DNA from: Alkalicoccus daliensis | GTDB taxonomy: Bacteria > Bacillota > Bacilli > Bacillales > Salisediminibacteriaceae | DNA length: 64,000 nt | Reading direction: 5' to 3' | Assembly: GCF_900103955.1 (NCBI RefSeq) | Contig: NZ_FNIL01000001.1 | Coordinates: 682,001 to 746,000, forward strand | In this document: positions 53,301-61,441 of the stretch, in pieces | How positions within the stretch are numbered: the stretch's first letter is position 1 | Layout: each line of letters begins with the position of its first letter | Notes under the pieces: generated by a model | The model's database searches: none | Seen by the model: the letters and a program-made list of their open reading frames with translations, nothing else | What the model was told of the DNA's origin: nothing | Position numbers and translations under genes: made by a program

Positions 53301-53498
53301 ATGACAGGCTTGTCTTCTTTTACTTCTTCTTACCATTCTGTACTTCATCTTGTACTGGAAGCGGTAAGTGACCATGCAGTCCAAAACAGACCATCACCTA
53401 CGATCAAACAGATTTCTATGCAAATAGGACATTCTGAAGAAACCATATTAGAATCGCTCGAATACGGCATGTTAGAACAAGTTTCAATTTTACAGTAA
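53301..53498 (+). CDS. 65-residue protein resembling sigma-factor region 3 (YqzJ position)
   Basis: Small protein with AAAGGTGGT before the ATG at 53301. The N-terminal half is Ser/His-rich. The C-terminal half (about residues 32-65) reads PTIKQISMQIGHSEETILES and then LEYGMLEQVSIL. This resembles the helix-turn-helix of region 3 in SigB/SigF-type sigma factors, where a P-(x)-I-x-E-I-A-x-x-L-G-V-S-E-E-x-V-L-E-A-(L/M)-E pattern occurs. The other sigma regions are absent. The place between the peptidase gene and dinB recalls B. subtilis yqzJ. Followed by a strong terminator. It could be a real small regulator or a conserved protein that merely shares an HTH. Confidence 0.7.
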   Translation: MTGLSSFTSSYHSVLHLVLEAVSDHAVQNRPSPTIKQISMQIGHSEETILESLEYGMLEQVSILQ

Positions 53499-53509
53499 AA
53501 TGAGTTTTT

Positions 53510-53561
53510 AAAAAGGGATCTCCCGGCTTTGAAAATGGTCGACGCCGGGAGATCCCTTTTT
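53510..53561. terminator. Bidirectional terminator
   Basis: Perfect 18-bp stem (core GGGATCTCCCGGC / GCCGGGAGATCCC), 16-nt loop, A5 and T5 flanks. Serves the small plus-strand gene and the minus-strand peptidase operon. Confidence 0.93.
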
Positions 53562-53580
53562 CATTTATTACCTGAAACTG

Positions 53581-54693
53581 CTACTTCGTTGATTGATGAA
53601 TAATTTCCATTACCAGCTGCGTTAATTTATTTAATTCTGCAATTGCTATTTTTTCATCAGTAGTGTGGATATCTTCATAGCCCACTCCTAAATTAATAGT
53701 AGGAATGCCGTGTCCTGCTATGATATTTGCATCACTTCCGCCGCCGCTCTGTTTGATATTAGGTTCCCGCCCAATTCTGTTCACAGCCTGCTTAGCAATA
53801 GCAACTACTTTATCATCTTCTGCCTGCTTGTACCCTGGATACACAATATGCACATCTACTTCGGCTTCCGCACCCATTTCATTAGCTGCATTTTCAAAAG
53901 CTGCTTTCATCTTATCTGTTTGCTGCACCATTTTTTCTTTCACCAATGAGCGAGCCTCGGCTTTAATTTCTACCCTATCGCATACCACATTTGTCTGCGT
54001 TCCGCCTTCAAATCTTCCTATATTTGCAGTAGTTTCCTCATCAATTCTTCCAAGCGGCATAGCAGCGATTGCTTTAGAAGCTACAGCAATCGCAGAAACT
54101 CCTTTTTCCGGTGCAACGCCGGCATGAGCTTTTTTTCCATGAATCGTGGCAAATATTTTTGATTGATTAGGCGCTGCGGTAACAATGTCTCCGACCGGTC
54201 CGTCACTGTCGAGTGCATAGCCGAACTCAGCTTTAATTTTACTCATATCCAGGTGTCTTGCTCCCAGCAGACCTGATTCTTCTCCTACAGTAATCACAAA
54301 CTGAACTGTGCCATGTGTTGCTCCACTTTCCTGTATTGACCGAACAGCCTCGATCATGGCCGCAATTCCAGCTTTATCATCAGCTCCGAGTACCGTCGTT
54401 CCATCCGAATAAACATAACCTTCTTTTACAATCGGATTAACATTTAATCCTGGTACTACTGTATCCATATGCGAAGTGAAATAAATAGCTGGTGCTGATA
54501 TGCTGCCTTCCAAGGTGCAGATAAGATTTCCTGCCCCGTGGCCGGTATGTTTCATTGAATCGTCTTCCTCCACCTTCATTCCAAGCTCCTGAAATTTTTT
54601 AATCAATACGTCTGCAATTTCTCTTTCATATTTTGTTTCCGAATCAATTTTTACTAATTCTAAAAATTCATTTAACAGTCGTTCTTCATTCAT
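53581..54693 (-). CDS. yqjE: M20-family peptidase, YqjE-like (peptidase T-like)
   Basis: Zinc-dependent exopeptidase of the M20 family. The 370-residue protein shows the first metal motif TSHMDTV, the bridging Asp in LGADDKAGIA, the TVGEESGLLGA pair of glutamates and a C-terminal histidine in SGGGSDANII...GIPTINLGVG. Annotated in relatives as tripeptidase or PepT-like protein. Last gene of the mutase-carboxylase operon, 53 bases after the carboxyltransferase gene, as yqjE follows yqjD in B. subtilis. Its link to methylmalonyl metabolism is positional only. Confidence 0.9.
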   Translation of the reverse strand: MNEERLLNEFLELVKIDSETKYEREIADVLIKKFQELGMKVEEDDSMKHTGHGAGNLICTLEGSISAPAIYFTSHMDTVVPGLNVNPIVKEGYVYSDGTTVLGADDKAGIAAMIEAVRSIQESGATHGTVQFVITVGEESGLLGARHLDMSKIKAEFGYALDSDGPVGDIVTAAPNQSKIFATIHGKKAHAGVAPEKGVSAIAVASKAIAAMPLGRIDEETTANIGRFEGGTQTNVVCDRVEIKAEARSLVKEKMVQQTDKMKAAFENAANEMGAEAEVDVHIVYPGYKQAEDDKVVAIAKQAVNRIGREPNIKQSGGGSDANIIAGHGIPTINLGVGYEDIHTTDEKIAIAELNKLTQLVMEIIHQSTK

Positions 54694-54746
54694 TTAAAAC
54701 ATCCTCCTAAAACAATATGTACGAACCCGATTGTATCATAAAGCTT

Positions 54747-56294
54747 CTAAAGAGGAATGTTTCCATGCTTTTTGGTTGGACGATACTCGGTTTTGTTTTC
54801 CAGCATTGTCAGGCTTTCCATCAATTTTTGTCTCGTTTCCCGGGGATCAATAACATCATCGACCATCCCATTCGCTGCAGCAATGTATGGATTTGCAAAT
54901 TTTTCGCGGTAGAGCTCAATTTTTTCTTCCCGTGTACTATCAGGATTGTCACTTTCTCTTATTTCTTTTGCAAAGATAATATTAGCGGCTCCATGGGGGC
55001 CCATTACTGCTATTTCGGCATTGGGCCATGCATAGACCATATCCGCACCAATTGATTTACTATTAAGCGCTACATACGCACCTCCATAGGCTTTACGGGT
55101 AATTACGGTAATTTTAGGAACTGTGGCTTCCGAATATGCATATAAAATTTTTGCTCCGTGCCTGATAATTCCTCCATGTTCCTGCTGAACACCTGGAAGG
55201 AAGCCAGTAACATCTTCAAAAGTAATAATAGGAATATTAAAGCTGTCGCAAAAACGGATAAACCTTGCAATTTTATCAGAGGAATTGATATCCAGCCCCC
55301 CCGCCATCACTTTTGGCTGATTAGCAATAATTCCGGCAGGTTTACCTCCCAATCTCACAAAACCAACCACTGCATTTCTCGCAAAATTTTGCTGCACCTC
55401 AAAAAATGATTCACTGTCTGCTATCTGCATAATCATTTTTCTTACATCATATGGCTTTGCAGGGTCGAACGGAATGTAATCCAAAAGATCATATAAGAAC
55501 TCGTCTTTGTTTACATATTCCACCACGGGAGCACTTTCTCCCTGATGCTGCGGAAGATAGGAAAGTAACTTACGTACCTGGCTTAACGCTGCCTCTTCCG
55601 TTTCAGAAGAAAAATGTGCATTTCCACTTATAGAGTTATGCACATCTGCTCCGCCTAACTCTTCAGCTGAGATTTTTTCACCTGTAACTGTTTCAATTAC
55701 TTTAGGACCTGTAATAAACATTTGACTGGTCTTTTCCACCATAAAAACAAAATCCGTAATCGCAGGGGAATAAACTGCTCCACCTGCGCAGGGCCCCATA
55801 ATTACAGAAATCTGCGGAATTACACCCGAATAAATTGAATTCCGGTAAAACACCTGCCCGTATCCATCGAGAGAAAGAACACCTTCCTGTATTCTGGCAC
55901 CGCCGGAATCATTTAATCCGATAAAGGGGGCTTTATTTTTTACAGCAAGGTCCATGACATTGGCGATTTTTTTGGCATGCATCTCTCCCAGTGCACCGCC
56001 ATAGACAGTGAAATCCTGTGAAAAAAGAAAGACTTTCCTGCCTTCTATTTGTCCATAGCCTGTAACGACACCTTCTCCTGGTGCAGAGCCCTTTTCCATT
56101 CCAGGTTCGTTAAAACGGTGTTCAATAAAAGGCTGCAGCTCTACAAACGTCCCCTCGTCCAGAAGAATATCTATACGTTCCCGGGCAGTGAGCTTTCCTT
56201 TTTCATGCTGTTTTTTTCTTCGTTCGTCACCCCCGCCTAATTCTACTTTTCTTCTTTTATCATATAGTTCATTCAGTTTGTCATACATATCCAT
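54747..56294 (-). CDS. yqjD: Acyl-CoA carboxylase carboxyltransferase subunit (YqjD/PccB/MmdA type)
   Basis: Biotin-dependent carboxyltransferase subunit of about 515 residues. It contains the duplicated crotonase-fold domains, with GKLTARERIDILLD, FSQDFTVYGGALGE and GGGARIQEGV-like SGGARIQEGV in the first and DVTGFLPGVQQEHGGIIRHGAK in the second. Homologues act as propionyl-CoA carboxylase beta subunit or methylmalonyl-CoA decarboxylase alpha subunit. No biotin carboxylase, biotin carrier or decarboxylase gamma gene is adjacent. The ATG at 56294 has AAAGGAGG nine bases upstream and overlaps the end of the epimerase fusion gene. Confidence 0.92.
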   Translation of the reverse strand: MDMYDKLNELYDKRRKVELGGGDERRKKQHEKGKLTARERIDILLDEGTFVELQPFIEHRFNEPGMEKGSAPGEGVVTGYGQIEGRKVFLFSQDFTVYGGALGEMHAKKIANVMDLAVKNKAPFIGLNDSGGARIQEGVLSLDGYGQVFYRNSIYSGVIPQISVIMGPCAGGAVYSPAITDFVFMVEKTSQMFITGPKVIETVTGEKISAEELGGADVHNSISGNAHFSSETEEAALSQVRKLLSYLPQHQGESAPVVEYVNKDEFLYDLLDYIPFDPAKPYDVRKMIMQIADSESFFEVQQNFARNAVVGFVRLGGKPAGIIANQPKVMAGGLDINSSDKIARFIRFCDSFNIPIITFEDVTGFLPGVQQEHGGIIRHGAKILYAYSEATVPKITVITRKAYGGAYVALNSKSIGADMVYAWPNAEIAVMGPHGAANIIFAKEIRESDNPDSTREEKIELYREKFANPYIAAANGMVDDVIDPRETRQKLMESLTMLENKTEYRPTKKHGNIPL

Positions 56295-57126
56295 CAGCTG
56301 CTTCCTCCTTTTTCTCCAGCAGTTCAATTAATGTACCATCCGCTGCTTTAGGATGAATAAAAGCTATTGGATCACCTTTCGCTCCTTTTTTAGGAACTTC
56401 ATCTATTAATGGTATGCCTGATTTCTTCATTTGATTCAGCCTCTCATCAATACTGCTTACAGCGACGGCAATATGATGCAGTCCTCCTCCTCTTTGATCA
56501 ATAAATTTCTGGATGGGGCTGTTTTCTCCCATCGGTTCTAATAGTTCCAGCGTAACCGAAGCTAATGGAAGAAATGCAACACGTACTCCCTGTTCAGGTA
56601 CTTCCACTACATTATCTATTTCTAATTGAAAATGGGTAGTGTAGAAAGCTGCAGTCTCTTCAATTGAATTCACCGCAATTCCTATGTGATCAATACCGAT
56701 TGGTTTCGTAAAAAACATAGACTCTTCCCCGTGTTTTTTTCTTACAGCATCTTCTATATAAGCGGCAATTAATGAAGTCGGTGTGCCGGGTGTGAATATT
56801 TTATCAATACCTTGTTTTTCCAGGGCAATAACATCATTTATCGGAATGACTCCTCCCCCGATCACCATGATATCTTCTGCAGATTCTTCCTGAAGCTGCT
56901 TAATTACTGCAGGAAAAAGGACATTATGTGCTCCGGAAAGGCTGGAAAGTCCTATGACATCTACATCCTCCTGCACAGCCGCTCGTACTATCTGGGCGGG
57001 AGACTGGCGCAATCCAGTATATATAACTTCCATTCCTGCGTCCCGCAGTGCCTGTGAAATAACAAGCGCTCCCCTGTCATGACCATCGAGTCCGGGTTTT
57101 GCAATAAGTACTCGTATTTTTTTCAT
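56281..57126 (-). CDS. Fused methylmalonyl-CoA mutase B12-binding subunit / methylmalonyl-CoA epimerase
   Basis: A single 281-residue protein with two functions usually encoded separately. Residues 1-132 are a cobalamin-binding Rossmann domain with the base-off motif D14-x-H16-x-x-G19 (GLDGHDRGA), SSLSGAHN and GGGVIP. After a short charged linker (about 131-143), residues 144-280 are a VOC-fold epimerase with H147 in IDHIGIAVN, E194 or E197 in TLELLEP, H217-H218 in GGLHHIAV and a final Glu in TLIELLE. I chose the ATG at 57126, preceded by GGGGGAGGAG. It starts 13 bases after the large-subunit stop, with no stop between the two domains. Confidence 0.92.
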   Translation of the reverse strand: MKKIRVLIAKPGLDGHDRGALVISQALRDAGMEVIYTGLRQSPAQIVRAAVQEDVDVIGLSSLSGAHNVLFPAVIKQLQEESAEDIMVIGGGVIPINDVIALEKQGIDKIFTPGTPTSLIAAYIEDAVRKKHGEESMFFTKPIGIDHIGIAVNSIEETAAFYTTHFQLEIDNVVEVPEQGVRVAFLPLASVTLELLEPMGENSPIQKFIDQRGGGLHHIAVAVSSIDERLNQMKKSGIPLIDEVPKKGAKGDPIAFIHPKAADGTLIELLEKKEEAADGYV

Positions 57127-57139
57127 ATGCTCCTCCCCC

Positions 57140-58783
57140 TTATACAGAATATTCACCAAATACACCGCGCAGCGTATGACATATTTCTCCAACTGTCGCA
57201 TATGCTTTCACTGCTTCCAAAATATCGTACATTAAGTTCCCTTCTCCTGAGGCTGTGTCTTTAAGCTGCTGTAGTGAAAGTCTCACACGTTCGTTATCTC
57301 TTTCCTTTCGCAGCTCTTTTAGCCGGTTCAGCTGATTTTCTACAAATGTTTCATCTACCGTCATTACGTCCGGAGCCTGCTCTTCCCCACTCTGAAATTT
57401 GTTTACTCCTACAACGATATCTTCTTCTTTTTCCAGCCTTTTTTGTGCATCATAGGCTGCTCGGTGAATTTCCCTTTGCATATACTGTTTTTCGACCGCA
57501 CTCACTGCGCCTCCAAGCTTTTCAATATGATCAATATAGCGGAATGCTTCCTCTTCGAGCTGGTCGGTAAGTGCTTCCACATAATAAGAGCCGCCTAATG
57601 GATCTATAGTATTCGCAATTCCAGTTTCATGCGCGAGAATCTGCTGCGTTCTGAGTGCAATTCGTGCACTTTCTTCTGTCGGAAGAGAAAGCGCCTCGTC
57701 TTTTGAATTTGTATGAAGGCTCTGGGTTCCCCCAAGTACTGCTGCCATTGCCTGCAGGGCCACTCGTATGACATTGTTTTCCGGCTGCTGTGCAGTCAGC
57801 GTAGAGCCTGCAACCTGTGTGTGAAAACGCATCTGTTCACTTTTTTGTTTTTTAGCCCCAAAGCGCTCTCTCATCAGCTTTGCCCACATTCTTCTCGCTG
57901 CACGAAATTTTGCAGTTTCCTCAAAAAAATCATTATGCCCATTAAAGAAAAAAGCAAGTCTTGGAGCAAAATCATCTATATCCAAGCCTGCTGCAAGCGC
58001 AGCTTCTACATAAGCAATTGCATTTGCCATCGTGAACGCAAGTTCCTGCACTGCAGTCGATCCTGCTTCCCGTATGTGATAACCACTGATACTGATTGTG
58101 TTAAACGACGGGGCATTGTCTGCACAGTATGCGAAAATATCAGTAATTAGACGCATGGAAGGCTTCGGCGGAAATATATAAGTCCCTCTTGCAATGTATT
58201 CTTTTAAAATGTCATTTTGAATTGTTCCTCTTACCTGACTTGCCTGTACCCCCTGCTTTTCCGCTACAGCTATATACATGGCAAGCAGGACTGCAGCCGG
58301 AGCATTAATGGTCATAGACGTACTTACATCTTTTAAAGAAATCTGATCGAATAACAATTCCATATCTTCCAGAGAATCTATGGCGACTCCTACTTTTCCT
58401 ACTTCTCCAAGAGACATAGGATCATCTGAGTCATAGCCGATTTGTGTAGGGAGATCGAAAGCTACTGACAGGCCGGTCTGCCCTTGTTCCAGCAGATATC
58501 TGAAACGACTATTTGTTTCTTTGGCAGAACCAAACCCCGCATACTGCCTCATCGTCCACAGCTGTCCACGGTACATTGTATGACGAATTCCCCTGGTGTA
58601 AGGATACTGCCCTGGAAAACCAAGTTTATCTATGTAAGCGCTGTCAAAATTGTTCGGAAAATAAGCTCTCTTCACTTCCAGCTGAGAGCCGGTAGTAAAT
58701 TCATCTTTTCTTTCCGGCCGCCTGGAAAGATTCTTTTTTACTTCGTGCTGCCACTTCTCATAAGCAATTTTATACTCTTCCAT
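57140..58783 (-). CDS. mutB: Methylmalonyl-CoA mutase catalytic subunit
   Basis: Adenosylcobalamin-dependent isomerase interconverting methylmalonyl-CoA and succinyl-CoA. The 547-residue protein is the TIM-barrel substrate domain without its B12 domain, which is in the next gene. Y81 in TMRQYAGFG corresponds to the tyrosine that separates methylmalonyl-CoA mutase from isobutyryl-CoA mutase (Phe there). The [10 protein letters not shown] segment carries the active-site histidine. AAGGAGG precedes the ATG, and an extended -10 promoter lies upstream. First gene of the operon with the B12-epimerase fusion, carboxyltransferase and peptidase. Confidence 0.94.
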   Translation of the reverse strand: MEEYKIAYEKWQHEVKKNLSRRPERKDEFTTGSQLEVKRAYFPNNFDSAYIDKLGFPGQYPYTRGIRHTMYRGQLWTMRQYAGFGSAKETNSRFRYLLEQGQTGLSVAFDLPTQIGYDSDDPMSLGEVGKVGVAIDSLEDMELLFDQISLKDVSTSMTINAPAAVLLAMYIAVAEKQGVQASQVRGTIQNDILKEYIARGTYIFPPKPSMRLITDIFAYCADNAPSFNTISISGYHIREAGSTAVQELAFTMANAIAYVEAALAAGLDIDDFAPRLAFFFNGHNDFFEETAKFRAARRMWAKLMRERFGAKKQKSEQMRFHTQVAGSTLTAQQPENNVIRVALQAMAAVLGGTQSLHTNSKDEALSLPTEESARIALRTQQILAHETGIANTIDPLGGSYYVEALTDQLEEEAFRYIDHIEKLGGAVSAVEKQYMQREIHRAAYDAQKRLEKEEDIVVGVNKFQSGEEQAPDVMTVDETFVENQLNRLKELRKERDNERVRLSLQQLKDTASGEGNLMYDILEAVKAYATVGEICHTLRGVFGEYSV

Positions 58784-58815
58784 AATATCCTCCTTAAGCT
58801 GGTGAATATGTATTC

Positions 58816-58824
58816 ATTATAACA
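58816..58824 (-). promoter_or_regulatory. Extended -10 promoter of the mutase operon
   Basis: Minus-strand TGTTATAAT (TGnTATAAT), about 35 bases before the mutase start; no good -35 box. Confidence 0.6.
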
Positions 58825-58850
58825 TATCTTTCCTTTTGCCACCTCTACTC

Positions 58851-58879
58851 TTGAAAACGATTGCTATTAAAGATAAAAT
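58851..58879 (+). promoter_or_regulatory. Sigma-A promoter of the Prli42-like gene
   Basis: TTGAAA, 17-bp spacer, TAAAAT, about 30 bases upstream of the small gene's start codon. Confidence 0.7.
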
Positions 58880-58913
58880 AAAAGCAGAACAAGTCAATGA
58901 GGAGGGAAAAGGT

Positions 58914-59003
58914 ATGCCTCGAAAGTTTCGCAAAGCGATTGTGTATATGATGATTATTGTAATGTTTTTAGGAACAGCACTTATGGGAGTGTCCTACTTC
59001 TAA
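58914..59003 (+). CDS. Prli42-like stressosome-associated membrane peptide
   Basis: A 29-codon gene, ATG at 58914 to TAA at 59001-59003, with GAGGAGGG upstream, its own promoter and its own terminator. The product begins MPRKFRKAIVYMMIIVMFLG and ends MGVSYF: a basic start, then one hydrophobic segment with an Ala/Ser/Gly-rich end. This matches the Prli42 miniproteins of Firmicutes, which anchor the stressosome to the membrane through RsbR in Listeria. Identity is from pattern and length; the peptide is too short for certainty. No stressosome or sigB genes are in the window. Confidence 0.75.
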   Translation: MPRKFRKAIVYMMIIVMFLGTALMGVSYF

Positions 59004-59021
59004 AGAGAATAAAACCAATTT

Positions 59022-59060
59022 AAATTACCCTGCTGCAGCAAAGCTGCAGCAGGGTAATTT
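59022..59060 (+). terminator. Terminator after the Prli42-like gene
   Basis: Perfect 18-bp stem AAATTACCCTGCTGCAGC with an AAA loop, then TTG; also usable for the convergent yqjA. Confidence 0.9.
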
Positions 59061-59100
59061 TGTATGCAGTGAAATATCGTGCGTGCCAGCACCAATCTGA

Positions 59101-60078
59101 CTATTTATCTGACTCGAACACACCATATTTTTTTGTAACTTTAAACTGCTGTTTAATCCATAAATACTGATCCAGCTCTCTGACAAGATGAGCTAAAGCA
59201 GAGCGCGCTTCAAATTCATCTCTTGTATCAGGCAACGGCATTTCTTTAAAGGAGTTCTGTAATTTTTCCAATTTTTCTATATACAGGTGTGCTGTATTTG
59301 CCGGATGAACTCCTTCTGCAAGATCATCCATAAAAGCAGCAAGCATGTCAGCCTGTTCCACATGATAATCTATAGATGTCAGCAGCGGCATCATTCTCTC
59401 TATAATATCCAGCTGTTTCTCTCTCATCTTAAAATAGTGGTAATAGCTGTCTTCGTACCTGAATATATGGTTTTCAAGATTCTGCATGGCTAAATTTTTT
59501 GCATTTATTAACAGTTCTGATGCTTCTGTTATTTCTTTGCCGTTCCACTTGTTGTCTCCATTTTTTATATAAGCAGCAAATTCATGAAAAATCTTTGCAT
59601 AAAGACTTTCAAGTTCCTCCTGGTAAGAATCCAACACGGATTCGTTACTTGGAATGTAAATATTCATCAGCAGTGCTATGCCTACACCTATGGAAATAAG
59701 CGCAAGTTCATTTAACATCAGTTCTGCAGTAAGAGCTCCAGCTGTATAAACGTGAAACATAATTACTGCGCTCGTAACAATGCCTGAAGTAATTTTAAGC
59801 TGTACAGTGATAGGAATAAAAATAAGGAGCAGAAGAGCTACACTTATAAAATGATATCCGATCAATTCAAAAATAAGACCTGCAGCTGCAAGTCCCAGGA
59901 AACAAGCAAGCATTCTCTCCCAGGCACTTTGAAACGACTTTTTTCTTGTTTTTTGAATACATAAAATTGTTAAAATTCCCGCTGAAGCAAAAAATTCCAA
60001 CTGCAGCATCTGGGCAATTAAAATCGCGACAGATGCTCCTACCGCTGTTTTTAAAGTACGATATCCGATACCAAACAT
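59101..60078 (-). CDS. yqjA: YqjA family membrane protein (aromatic acid exporter family)
   Basis: 325-residue protein with about six N-terminal membrane segments (residues 1-145) followed by a long helical cytoplasmic domain (about 150-325). This is the layout of the FUSC/aromatic-acid-exporter (ArAE) group and B. subtilis YqjA. Transport substrate unknown. Position between brxB and the yqjC-yqjD-yqjE equivalents matches B. subtilis. Stand-alone transcription unit; tRNA-Arg lies upstream on the same strand. Confidence 0.88.
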   Translation of the reverse strand: MFGIGYRTLKTAVGASVAILIAQMLQLEFFASAGILTILCIQKTRKKSFQSAWERMLACFLGLAAAGLIFELIGYHFISVALLLLIFIPITVQLKITSGIVTSAVIMFHVYTAGALTAELMLNELALISIGVGIALLMNIYIPSNESVLDSYQEELESLYAKIFHEFAAYIKNGDNKWNGKEITEASELLINAKNLAMQNLENHIFRYEDSYYHYFKMREKQLDIIERMMPLLTSIDYHVEQADMLAAFMDDLAEGVHPANTAHLYIEKLEKLQNSFKEMPLPDTRDEFEARSALAHLVRELDQYLWIKQQFKVTKKYGVFESDK

Positions 60079-60151
60079 AATTTTATCGCTTCTTTCTTTT
60101 TACGATTCCAAGCAATTTCAAGTGTAAACTATTTGCTTTGTAATAACAAAA

Positions 60152-60173
60152 AACCTCCAGCAGACTGGAGGTT
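60152..60173 (-). terminator. Terminator after tRNA-Arg
   Basis: AACCTCCAG / CTGGAGGTT stem, 4-nt loop, minus-strand tail TTTTTG. Confidence 0.87.
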
Positions 60174-60185
60174 AACATTATTAAA

Positions 60186-60260
60186 TGGCGCGCCCGCCAG
60201 GATTCGAACCCGGAACGCGAGAGCCGAAATCTCGTATGATATCCATTTCACTACGGGCGC
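60186..60260 (-). tRNA. tRNA-Arg (anticodon UCG)
   Basis: 75-base cloverleaf with encoded CCA. Acceptor GCGCCCG / CGGGCGC with discriminator G; a four-pair D stem with one G-U; anticodon stem CGAGA / TCTCG around loop TTTCGGC (anticodon TCG at 34-36); T arm CCGGG TTCGAAT CCTGG. The overall body resembles Bacillus tRNA-Arg(CCG), with position 34 changed to T. Confidence 0.93.
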
Positions 60261-60326
60261 CTAAAGTGTCGCAGCTTTTCACCGACACTAGATAATTATA
60301 GCAGTATAACTTAATAATAGCAAGCA

Positions 60327-60692
60327 CTATTCATTCTTAAATTTTTCATAATCCTCGAACATCTTTTCAAATCGGGCATTCATTTGTTCCTCATTATAGC
60401 CTTTACGAGCGAGTCTTGCTGCAAAATTTTGTGCCCAGAGTGTAAGACGCTTAGACATACGCGCATACTTTTTAGTTTCTTTTTGATTCGTAACTTCCTT
60501 TGCACGTCCATCTGCATTTGACATTACATTTTCCGAAATAAATAATGCTTTCCAGATGTGATCCTCATCAAATTCGTCTGCATGATCATTAAAATACTTC
60601 ATCACTCTTTTGTAGTAATCATCAAACTGTTTAAATGGAATTTCCTCTTCCTGATTTAAATACATATGTATCTCTTTATACAGTTCTTGCAT
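60327..60692 (-). CDS. Helical cytosolic protein of unknown function
   Basis: I do not recognise the family. The 121-residue protein is highly charged and predicted helical, with acidic N-terminal and basic middle sections (RMSKRLTLWAQNFAARLARKGY) and an acidic end. No signal or membrane segment. GGAGTGG lies before the ATG. It lies between tRNA-Arg and brxB, a short conserved neighbourhood, and its codon use matches its neighbours, so it looks like a genuine gene. Confidence 0.75.
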   Translation of the reverse strand: MQELYKEIHMYLNQEEEIPFKQFDDYYKRVMKYFNDHADEFDEDHIWKALFISENVMSNADGRAKEVTNQKETKKYARMSKRLTLWAQNFAARLARKGYNEEQMNARFEKMFEDYEKFKNE

Positions 60693-60807
60693 TAATCCAC
60701 CACTCCTAAAAATAGTTTCGGACGATTGTGCTGACGATTTAAGATTATAGCATACTACTTGTTTATTGCATAGCCCCAGTGAGAGGCCCCCTTAACTTTA
60801 AAGGGAA

Positions 60808-60841
60808 AAGAGCTGCTCCCTATTTTGTCAGAACAGCTCTT
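60808..60841 (-). terminator. Terminator after brxB
   Basis: AAGAGCTG / CAGCTCTT stem with an 18-nt loop, minus-strand tail TTTTCCC. Confidence 0.6.
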
Positions 60842-60849
60842 AACAGAAA

Positions 60850-61278
60850 TTACTTTTTAAAATGAGCATCGAAATGAGACTCAAGTTTATTTACTACCTC
60901 GATAGGCTCATGTCCTTCAATTTCATGGCGTTCCACCATTGCCTTAATTTCTCCATCTTTAATAAGCGCAAAAGACGGGGAAGATGGAGGGTATCCAGTG
61001 AAATAAGATCGGGCCTTTTCTGTAGCTTCCTTATCCTGACCTGCGAATACCGTTACAAAACGGTCAGGCTGCACCTCATAATTCTTCATGTAGGCAGCAG
61101 ATGGCCGGGCAATACCTCCAGCACACCCACAGACAGAGTTAACAACTACAAATGTAGTACCCTCCTGTGAAAGAGTCTGCTCTACTTCTTCTGCCGAAGT
61201 CAGCTGCTGATAACCAGCCTGGTCCATATCTTGACGAGCGGATTGAACCACATCGTTCATAAACATTTGGAATTCCAT
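60850..61278 (-). CDS. brxB: Bacilliredoxin BrxB (YqiW)
   Basis: Thioredoxin-fold protein removing bacillithiol from S-bacillithiolated proteins. The 142-residue protein has the characteristic CGC active site (C50-G51-C52, in NSVCGCAGG) and the [12 protein letters not shown] segment with cis-Pro. Presence implies bacillithiol as the low-molecular-weight thiol. Lies between bfmBB and yqjA as yqiW does in B. subtilis. GGGTGATATTAC-type site upstream of the ATG is modest. Confidence 0.95.
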   Translation of the reverse strand: MEFQMFMNDVVQSARQDMDQAGYQQLTSAEEVEQTLSQEGTTFVVVNSVCGCAGGIARPSAAYMKNYEVQPDRFVTVFAGQDKEATEKARSYFTGYPPSSPSFALIKDGEIKAMVERHEIEGHEPIEVVNKLESHFDAHFKK

Positions 61279-61441
61279 GTAATATCACCCTTTCCTTATA
61301 GTTTCTATTTCTATTTTACACGTTATACTGAATAATTTCCAAAGATAGTTCTTATCCAATTTATAATTGGATAAGCTGCTGAACTGAAATTCAATCCAAT
61401 CGGATTTTGTATTCAGTAACGCTTCAGAAAATCGGGTGGTG

